A stretch of 64,000 nt of DNA, from assembly GCF_018139485.1 (NCBI RefSeq), contig NZ_JAGSNF010000013.1, positions 46,411-110,410 on the forward strand. Direction: 5' to 3'. Every line of letters begins with the position of its first letter. Within the stretch, counting starts at the first letter, position 1. Origin of the DNA: Phycicoccus avicenniae. GTDB taxonomy: Bacteria > Actinomycetota > Actinomycetes > Actinomycetales > Dermatophilaceae. The notes beneath the pieces are model-generated. The model was given only the letters and a program-made list of their open reading frames with translations, made no database searches and was not told the origin of the DNA. Below, in pieces: positions 57,312-64,000 of the stretch. Made by a program: the position numbers and the translations under genes.

Positions 57312-58445
57312 ATGGGACGCGCACGCCGGGCTCGCCGGATCGCCGCGACGGCGGCCTACGGCGGCGGGGGCCTCGCCGCGGCGGGGGCCGCCGTCGGCGC
57401 CGTCGGCTACGGGCTGATCAAGGTCGAGGCGGCGCTCGCCCGACGGGTCATCGGCCGTCCCTTCGACACCTCCCCGGACGACGAGGGGGTCTACGGCGCG
57501 GGTCCCGGGACGCCGTGGGAGGTCGTCGTCCTCGGTGACTCCTCCGCCGCGGGGATGGGCGCCGACGAGCCCCACGAGACCGTCGGGGCGACGATCGCGC
57601 TCGGGGTCTCGGCCCTCACCGGACGGCGCGTGCGCCTGACGAACCGCGCCGTCGTCGGCGCCGGGTCCGGGGACCTCGAGCGCCAGCTCGCGAACGCGCT
57701 CGAGGTCGTGCACCGCCCCGACGTCGTCGTCGTCATGATCGGCGCCAACGACGTGACGCACCGGACCGAGCGCTCCGTCGCGGTCCGCCACCTCGAGACC
57801 ACCGTCCGTCGCGCACGGGCCGTCGGAAGCGAGGTCGTCGTCGGCACCTGCCCGGACCTCGGGACGATCCAGCCGGTGCAGCAGCCGCTGCGCGCCCTCA
57901 TGCGCCGGTGGTCGCGCGACCTCGCCGCCGCCCAGACCGTCGCCGTCGTCGAGGCGGGCGGGCGCACGGTGTCGCTCGGCGACCTCCTCGGCGCCGAGTT
58001 CGCCGCCTCGCCGCACGAGATGTTCAGCAAGGACCGCTTCCACCCGTCCGCCGTCGGGTACGCCCGCGCGGCGGCCGCGCTGCTGCCGTCGGTGTGCGCC
58101 GCGCTCGGCGTCTGGGGTCCGGACACCCTCGACCGCGCGCCCGAGACCCGCCGGGGCGAGGCGGTCGGCCCGGTCGCCGTCGCAGCCGGACAGGCCGTCC
58201 TCGAGCCGGGGTCGGAGGTCTCGCCCACGGAGGTCGGCGGACAGGCCCGCGGGCCGCGCGGCCGGTGGGCCGTCGTGCTGCGACGTCGCCCCGGGCCGGG
58301 TGGCGCGGAGGCGAGTGGGGCGGAGACGGGTGGGGCGGAGACGGGTGGAGCGGCAACGCACCCTGACCCCGCTGCCGACGCGGTGCCGACGGGCGACGGT
58401 CCGCCGTCCGGCCCCGGGGGCACGCCCGCGGACGGTCGCGGCTGA
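57312..58445 (+). CDS. SGNH/GDSL hydrolase with membrane-proximal N-terminus
   Basis: 377-aa SGNH esterase/lipase-like protein. A basic start is followed by a hydrophobic Gly/Ala segment (about residues 14-35) that may be an anchor or signal. Catalytic blocks are 'VVLGDSSAAGMGA' (Ser), 'GAGSGD' (Gly), 'VMIGANDVT' (Asn) and 'KDRFHPSAVGYA' (Asp-x-x-His). The C-terminal third is a low-complexity Gly/Ala/Thr tail with the hexapeptide-like repeat 'ETGGA'. The ATG at 57312 has GGAGG upstream. Extracytoplasmic esterase is likely. Confidence 0.9.
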   Translation: MGRARRARRIAATAAYGGGGLAAAGAAVGAVGYGLIKVEAALARRVIGRPFDTSPDDEGVYGAGPGTPWEVVVLGDSSAAGMGADEPHETVGATIALGVSALTGRRVRLTNRAVVGAGSGDLERQLANALEVVHRPDVVVVMIGANDVTHRTERSVAVRHLETTVRRARAVGSEVVVGTCPDLGTIQPVQQPLRALMRRWSRDLAAAQTVAVVEAGGRTVSLGDLLGAEFAASPHEMFSKDRFHPSAVGYARAAAALLPSVCAALGVWGPDTLDRAPETRRGEAVGPVAVAAGQAVLEPGSEVSPTEVGGQARGPRGRWAVVLRRRPGPGGAEASGAETGGAETGGAATHPDPAADAVPTGDGPPSGPGGTPADGRG

Positions 58446-58470
58446 CCGGAGCCGCCGTCCGACGTGGCCG

Positions 58471-58818
58471 TCAGGGCAGGGACCGGCGCACCTGCGTGAG
58501 GGTGACCTCGACCCCGTCGCCGTCACCCTCGGCGTAGGCGTCCCAGGTGAGCACGGTGAGCTGCTCGGCGAGGACGGCGTCGCCGAGGTCGGGGACGGGT
58601 GTCCCGGGCGCGGTCCGGGCGGCCAGGTCCTCGAGGACCTCGCGGACGAGCGGGACGACGGGCCCGAGACGTTCCGGAGGGAGCTCCGACCACCGGCGCC
58701 TGATCCGCTCGAGCTCGCGGCGGGCGCCCTGCGGGACGACGTCGGCCCCGGGTCGCGCCGACGACGACGCCGGGGTGGCGTGGGCCACCCCGGCGTCGTC
58801 GATGCGGTCTGCGGTCAC
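58471..58818 (-). CDS. Hypothetical protein coupled to the Bax-inhibitor-1 gene
   Basis: 115-aa soluble protein I do not recognise. It starts with a GTG that overlaps the BI-1 stop by four bases (GTGA). The middle part, 'RRELERIRRRWSELPPERLGPVVPLVREVLEDLA', looks like a helical, charged segment, and the end 'EVTLTQVRRSLP' is strand-like. No motif points to a function. Translational coupling suggests co-regulation with BI-1. Confidence 0.65.
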   Translation of the reverse strand: MTADRIDDAGVAHATPASSSARPGADVVPQGARRELERIRRRWSELPPERLGPVVPLVREVLEDLAARTAPGTPVPDLGDAVLAEQLTVLTWDAYAEGDGDGVEVTLTQVRRSLP

Positions 58819-59693
58819 TCCGAGCGCAGGCGCGCGATGAGCCGCAGGAACTCCAGGTACAGCCAGACGATCGTGACGATGAGCCCGTGCGCGAGGAGCC
58901 AGGAGTACTTCTGCGGCGCCCCGGTCTTGATGGCGTACTCGATCGAGTCGAAGTCCAGCGCGAGGGTGACGGCCGCGAGCCCGACGGCGAAGAGCGAGAT
59001 GCCGATCCCGAGGGCACCGGTGCCGCCGAAGCCGAACGGGGTGCTCGTGAACATCGCGTAGCCGAAGTTGACGAGGGCGAAGATCGCGTAGCCGAAGACC
59101 ATCATCGTGACGATCCGCCGGAACTTGGCGGTCACCTTGATGAGGCCGACCTTGTAGGCGAAGAGCATGCCGGCGAAGGTCGCACCGGTGGCGAGCACGG
59201 CCTGCGCCACGATCCCCTGGAACGCCGGAGTCCCCGGCGGGTCGAAGGAGACCGCGAAGAGCTGGCTGATCGCGCCGACGAAGAGGCCCTCGACGACCGC
59301 GTAGCCGACGATGAGCGGCACGCTGAGCGTCTTCTTGAAGGCGATGACGAGGCCGAGGACGAGTGTCGCGATCATGCCGCCCATCGCGACCATGAACCCG
59401 AGGCCCGGCAGGGCCGCGGCGATGCCCCAGCCGACGGTCGCGAGGACCAGCACGACGGCGAAGAGGCCGAGCGTCTTCATCACGACGTCGTCCATCGTCA
59501 CGACGCGGTCGGTGCCCTGGCGCACGGCCGAGGGGGCGCTGTACATGTCCTCCAGCTGGCGGGCGCTCAGCTGGTCGTTCGCGGCGTGGGACGCTCCTGC
59601 GGCGCCGGCGCCTCCCTGGCCGCCGGTGCGGAAGCCGGCGTACCCGGCGCGGGCGTCCTTCTCCAACCGGTTGAAAGCCGGGTTGTTGGCCAT
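58815..59693 (-). CDS. Bax inhibitor-1/YccA family membrane protein
   Basis: 292-aa membrane protein with seven predicted helices after a hydrophilic Gly/Ala-rich N-terminus of about 75 residues. Conserved family parts are 'VVEGLFVGAISQLF', 'QAVLATGATFAGMLFAYKVGLIKVT' and the final 'TLALDFDSIEYAIKTGAPQKYSW', whose acidic pair is the pH-sensitive latch in calcium-leak members such as BsYetJ. Start at MANNPAFNRL (59693). It would sit in the inner membrane and may leak calcium; role in bacteria is uncertain. Confidence 0.93.
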   Translation of the reverse strand: MANNPAFNRLEKDARAGYAGFRTGGQGGAGAAGASHAANDQLSARQLEDMYSAPSAVRQGTDRVVTMDDVVMKTLGLFAVVLVLATVGWGIAAALPGLGFMVAMGGMIATLVLGLVIAFKKTLSVPLIVGYAVVEGLFVGAISQLFAVSFDPPGTPAFQGIVAQAVLATGATFAGMLFAYKVGLIKVTAKFRRIVTMMVFGYAIFALVNFGYAMFTSTPFGFGGTGALGIGISLFAVGLAAVTLALDFDSIEYAIKTGAPQKYSWLLAHGLIVTIVWLYLEFLRLIARLRSE

Positions 59694-60117
59694 CGGTCCT
59701 CCGTGATGGTCGTGGCGGTGGATGTCACCGTCGGTGTGTACCAGCCTAGACGTTCCGGGTCGCGGCTGAGTTCCCGCTGAGAGCCCCTGTGGACGCCGGG
59801 AGCGCCGCCGCGACACCGCTCCCCACCCCTCTGCCGAACTTCGCCCGTCGCCCCAGGCGGGCGGCCCCCGTGCCGCCGGCCCGTCCCCTCCGCTCCGTCG
59901 TGCGTGCTACGGCGCGGTACTGGTCGTGATCACGACGGTTCCGGCGATCCGGACCGCGACATGGAGCGCACCATGGCGGTCGAGGGGCACCGCCGCTCTC
60001 ACTCCGTTCGAGCGTCTCCCCGACTCCCGTCGGCAGGCGCTGACGCGCCCCCGACGGGGCACCGCCGCTCTCACTCCGTTCGAGCGTCTCCCCGACTCCC
60101 GTCGGCAGGCGCTGACG
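59694..60117. other. 424-bp gap before the tRNA with a duplicated 72-bp block
   Basis: The part next to the BI-1 start (59694-59980) should contain its promoter; I see no clear gene there. From 59984 two exact-looking 72-bp direct repeats run up to and into the tRNA gene. The frames through the repeat encode a repeated peptide and are judged spurious. Confidence 0.75.
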
Positions 60118-60127
60118 CGCCCCCGAC
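59984..60127. repeat. 72-bp direct repeat, two copies, overlapping the tRNA 3' end
   Basis: Copies at 59984-60055 and 60056-60127 both run from GGGGCACCGCCGCTCTC to CGCCCCCGAC. The second copy enters the tRNA gene, so the acceptor-end sequence of the tRNA (GCGCCCCCGACGGG on the plus strand) is also present at the end of copy one. The layout resembles a duplication at a tRNA 3' end or an old attachment site. Confidence 0.85.
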
Positions 60128-60192
60128 GGGAGTCGAACCCGCACCTGGGGCGATTTTAAGTCGCCTGCCTCTGCCGGTTGGGCTACGGGGGC
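60118..60192 (-). tRNA. tRNA with UAA anticodon (tRNA-Leu by codon), class I variable loop
   Basis: Minus-strand cloverleaf: perfect 7-bp acceptor stem (GCCCCCG / CGGGGGC), D arm with GCC/GGC, anticodon stem GGCGA/TCGCC with loop CTTAAAA giving anticodon UAA, and T arm GCGGG-TTCGACT-CCCGT. The variable loop is only about 6 nt, so this is a class I tRNA of about 75 nt, whereas normal bacterial tRNA-Leu has a long variable arm. CCA is not encoded. UAA reads the rare UUA leucine codon. It follows ppx on the same strand by 42 bp. Confidence 0.88.
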
Positions 60193-60234
60193 GCGCTCAC
60201 GGTAGCGCGACGGCCCGGTACGACCGGTGCTCGG

Positions 60235-61188
60235 TCAACGGGCGGCGACCGAGAGGGCGATGCCGTCGAGGATGTCGTGCTCGCTCGTCACGACCGCCGC
60301 GCCGGGCGAGCGCAGCGCCACCCGCCCGAGCAGCTCGTGCCAGACGAGCGCCCCGGCCCCGATGACGTCGACCCGACCTGGGTGCATGTAGGGCAGCGCA
60401 CCGCGCTCGTCGCGGGTCATCCCGAGGAGCTCCCGCGACGCCTCGCGGTGGGCGTCCAGCCCGACGCGCGCGAGGTGGACCGCGTCGCGGTCGTACGCGG
60501 CGAGCCCCAGCACGTGGGCCGTCACCGTCGTGATCGACCCGGCGAGCCCGACGACCGCGCCGAGCCCGGACAGGTCGACCACCTCCTCCGCCTCGTGGAG
60601 GGCGAGGGCGACGTCGGCCCGCGCGGCGACGACCTCGTCGTCGGTCGGCGGGTCGCTCGCGAGGTGGCGCTCGTGGAGCCGGACGCAGCCGATGTCGACC
60701 GACCGACCCGCCTCGACGTCGTCGGTCCCGCGGACGAGCTCGGTCGAGCCGCCGCCGAGGTCGACGACGAGGTAGGGACCGGGCACGCCGAGGCGGCGCA
60801 GGTCCCCCGTCGCGCCCGTGAACGACAGCCGCGCCTCCTCGTCCCCCGGCACGACCTCGGGCGCGACGTCGAGGTCGCCGAACGCCTGGACGACGCCGCA
60901 GACGAACTCGTCGGCGTTGCGGGCGTCCCGCGAGGCCGAGGTGGCGACGAACCGCGCGTCCTCGACACCGTGCTCGCGGCACGTCGCGGCGTACTCCCGG
61001 GACACCGCGAGGGTCCGCTCCATCGCCTCGGGCGCGATGACACCCGTGCGGTCGATGCCCTGGCCGAGGCGGACGACCTCGGTCCGGCGGACGACGTCGG
61101 TGAGCAACCCCTCGTCGTCGACGTCGGCCACGAGCAGCCGGATGGAGTTCGTGCCGCAGTCGACCGCGCCGACCCGTCGTGCCGTCAT
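60235..61188 (-). CDS. Ppx/GppA exopolyphosphatase family protein
   Basis: 317-aa ASKHA-fold phosphatase that removes phosphate from polyphosphate or (p)ppGpp-type substrates. Phosphate loops are 'AVDCGTNSIRLLVADV' and 'LVVDLGGGSTELVRG'; 'ATSASRDARNADEF' is the family block between them. The short length, without the C-terminal HD domain of E. coli Ppx, is normal in actinobacteria. ATGA overlap with the DUF501 gene. The eno-divIC-DUF501-ppx order is conserved. Confidence 0.94.
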   Translation of the reverse strand: MTARRVGAVDCGTNSIRLLVADVDDEGLLTDVVRRTEVVRLGQGIDRTGVIAPEAMERTLAVSREYAATCREHGVEDARFVATSASRDARNADEFVCGVVQAFGDLDVAPEVVPGDEEARLSFTGATGDLRRLGVPGPYLVVDLGGGSTELVRGTDDVEAGRSVDIGCVRLHERHLASDPPTDDEVVAARADVALALHEAEEVVDLSGLGAVVGLAGSITTVTAHVLGLAAYDRDAVHLARVGLDAHREASRELLGMTRDERGALPYMHPGRVDVIGAGALVWHELLGRVALRSPGAAVVTSEHDILDGIALSVAAR

Positions 61189-61736
61189 CGGTCCTCCTCG
61201 CCGTCGTCGGAACCCGGGTCGTCCGTGCCTGCGCTGCTGCACGGGTGCCGCTCCCACCACGGCCCGAGCATCTCCAGCGCCTCGTCGCCGAGCGGGTTGA
61301 CGCCCGGCCCGGCCGCGAGGGAGTGGGCGGCCAGCACGTGGAGGCACTTGACCCGGATCGGCATGCCACCGGCGGACACCCCGGCGATCTCCGGGACGTC
61401 ACCGAGCTCGGCGCGGCGCCGCAGGTAGTCCTCGTGGGCGGACTCGTACCGCGTCCGCAGCGCGGGGTCGGACTCCAGCCGGTCGGTCATCTCGCGCATG
61501 ACGCCCTGGCTCTCGAGCGTCGACAGTGCGCCGGTGAGCCGAGGGCAGGTCGCGTAGAAGGACGTCGGGAAGGGGGTCCCGTCCGGCAGCCGCGGCTCGG
61601 TCCGCACGACGTCCGGCTCGCCGCAGGGGCACCGGTGGCCGACCTCGACCACACCCCGCGCCGCGCGCCCGAGCTGGCGGGAGACCGCCTCGACGTCCGC
61701 GGCGGCGACCGGGGCCCGGTCGTCGCCCGCGGTCAC
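61185..61736 (-). CDS. DUF501 protein
   Basis: 183-aa actinobacterial protein of the DUF501 family. It shows 'VSRQLGRAARGVVEVGHRCPCGEPDVVRTEPRLPDG' with a CPC motif, 'TSFYATCPRLTGALSTLESQGVM' and 'VSAGGMPIRVKCLHVLAAHSLA' with conserved Cys and His that could bind metal. The GTG at 61736 overlaps the divIC stop by four bases, which favours it over an ATG 42 bp upstream. Function unknown; it is always found with divIC and ppx as I recall. Confidence 0.9.
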   Translation of the reverse strand: MTAGDDRAPVAAADVEAVSRQLGRAARGVVEVGHRCPCGEPDVVRTEPRLPDGTPFPTSFYATCPRLTGALSTLESQGVMREMTDRLESDPALRTRYESAHEDYLRRRAELGDVPEIAGVSAGGMPIRVKCLHVLAAHSLAAGPGVNPLGDEALEMLGPWWERHPCSSAGTDDPGSDDGEEDR

Positions 61737-62371
61737 TGCTGCGCCCCGGGGGCGTCGGCCGTCCGGACCGACTGCCACACCGTGTCGTACCAGGGACGTG
61801 GCGGCTCGACGTCCCCGAGGCCGGGGCCCTCGACCGACGGGGCGCCGCCGTCCTCGGGCTGCGGGTCCAGGACGGTGAAGGCGCGCTCACCAGGGCGCAC
61901 GAACTTCAGCCGCTCGCGCGCCTGCTGCTCGACGTAGGCCGGGTCCTCCCACCGCTCGCGCTCGGCCCGCAGCTCCGCGACGTCGGCCTGCTGCTGCGCC
62001 ACCTGGTCGCGCAACGCGGCGATCTCGGTGCGTTGGCCGAACCAGGCCGCGACCGAGGAGGCGAGGAAGACGGCGAGCAGCGCGACGATCGTGCCGAGCA
62101 CGGCGACCCGTCGGACGACCCGGTTCGTCACCGCGCCGGTCGCCCGGCCGCGCCAGCCGGACGGGGTGCGCCGGACGACCTTCGCGGTCGTCGTCCCGCT
62201 CGCGGACGAGCGGGCCGCGGCGCTCGCCGACGGCGTCCGTCCCCCGTTCCGGGTGGTCGCGGCGCGAGCGGTCGAGGTCCGCGTCGAGGACGTGCGACGG
62301 GACCCGGACGCGCGCGCGGCGGACCCACCCCGCGAGGGCCGCGAGGTGGGTCCGCTCGAGCGTCCGCGCAT
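61733..62371 (-). CDS. Septum formation initiator (FtsB/DivIC family)
   Basis: 212-aa bitopic division protein. About 80 residues of basic, Ser/Thr/Arg-rich cytoplasmic sequence lead to one membrane helix ('VAVLGTIVALLAVFLASSVAAWF'), then a coiled coil ('RTEIAALRDQVAQQQADVAELRAERERW') and the family end 'YVEQQARERLKFVRPGE' before a Pro/Gly tail. It should bind FtsL and FtsQ at the septum. The unusually long basic N-terminus is a feature of actinobacterial members. 14 bp after eno. Confidence 0.9.
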   Translation of the reverse strand: MRGRSSGPTSRPSRGGSAARASGSRRTSSTRTSTARAATTRNGGRTPSASAAARSSASGTTTAKVVRRTPSGWRGRATGAVTNRVVRRVAVLGTIVALLAVFLASSVAAWFGQRTEIAALRDQVAQQQADVAELRAERERWEDPAYVEQQARERLKFVRPGERAFTVLDPQPEDGGAPSVEGPGLGDVEPPRPWYDTVWQSVRTADAPGAQQ

Positions 62372-62385
62372 CCGGCGGGATCCGC

Positions 62386-64000
<1,615 letters not shown>

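Noticed and set aside
59746..60144. 132-codon frame with a repeated GARQRLPTGVG peptide
   Set aside because: It is the translation of the 72-bp direct repeat and part of the tRNA gene.

Overview
This window is chromosomal DNA from a very high-GC actinobacterium. The evidence is a WhiB3/WhiD-type Fe-S regulator, mycothiol S-conjugate amidase (Mca), a groES-groEL1 pair whose GroEL ends in a Gly-His tail under CIRCE control, a GuaB/GuaB3 pair, SURF1, and the gene order eno-divIC-DUF501-ppx-tRNA. Family-level placement (a Micrococcales lineage such as Intrasporangiaceae/Dermatophilaceae) is inference from overall gene style. Almost everything is core housekeeping; I see no prophage, transposon, CRISPR array or defence island.

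Layout. 1-13 kb: a cut-off lipase-like hydrolase, a SURF1-DUF3817-guaA operon, a MOSC protein, a heterodimeric ABC exporter pair, a DedA membrane protein, a membrane-anchored glutaredoxin-like protein, DUF1905, a GabD2-like dehydrogenase, GuaB3 and a P1-family peptidase. 13.5-20 kb: a lipoprotein serine hydrolase, guaB, whiB3, a G/C homopolymer tract, an S4-domain protein and groES-groEL1 with two CIRCE operators. 19.7-28 kb: a THUMP-like methyltransferase, an acyl-CoA oxidase-like flavoprotein, a nucleoside hydrolase-ribokinase salvage pair, an LpqI-like GH3 lipoprotein and a three-part receiver/glutaredoxin-like/thioredoxin-reductase-like flavoprotein. 28-38 kb: a tightly packed minus-strand run for tRNA t6A synthesis and cell-envelope precursors (glmS, acpS, nnrD/E, alr, alpha/beta hydrolase, tsaE, tsaB, rimI, tsaD), then coaA. 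38-47 kb: a lytic transglycosylase, PIN-PhoH, a Z-isoprenyl transferase, a hemolysin III protein behind a perfect palindrome, mca, DUF4307, greA, an orphan GlmL/MutL and a class V aminotransferase. 47-56 kb: an intradiol dioxygenase lipoprotein interrupted by an amber codon, then sulfur genes (cystathionine gamma-synthase, MsrA, cystathionine beta-synthase) interleaved with an MFS exporter and its MarR and TetR regulators. 56-64 kb: a methyltransferase, a thioesterase, an SGNH hydrolase, a Bax-inhibitor-1 protein, a short class-I tRNA with a UAA anticodon, ppx, DUF501, divIC and eno.

How the genes work together. guaB and guaA form the IMP to XMP to GMP branch. Nucleoside hydrolase plus ribokinase recovers ribose 5-phosphate. 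metB and cbs are the two transsulfuration enzymes, and MsrA repairs oxidised methionine. tsaE, tsaB and tsaD make the t6A modification on ANN-decoding tRNAs. glmS, alr, uppS, the transglycosylase and divIC serve wall synthesis and division.

The most unusual items are: an ABC exporter pair whose ATP-site defects are complementary, so only one composite site can work; a clean CAG-to-TAG break in an otherwise intact dioxygenase; a UAA-anticodon tRNA without the long variable arm expected of tRNA-Leu, with its 3' end duplicated in a 72-bp repeat; a 26-bp perfect palindrome before the hemolysin III gene; GuaB3 with the IMPDH catalytic Cys replaced by His; and several short tandem or hairpin repeats in intergenic gaps.
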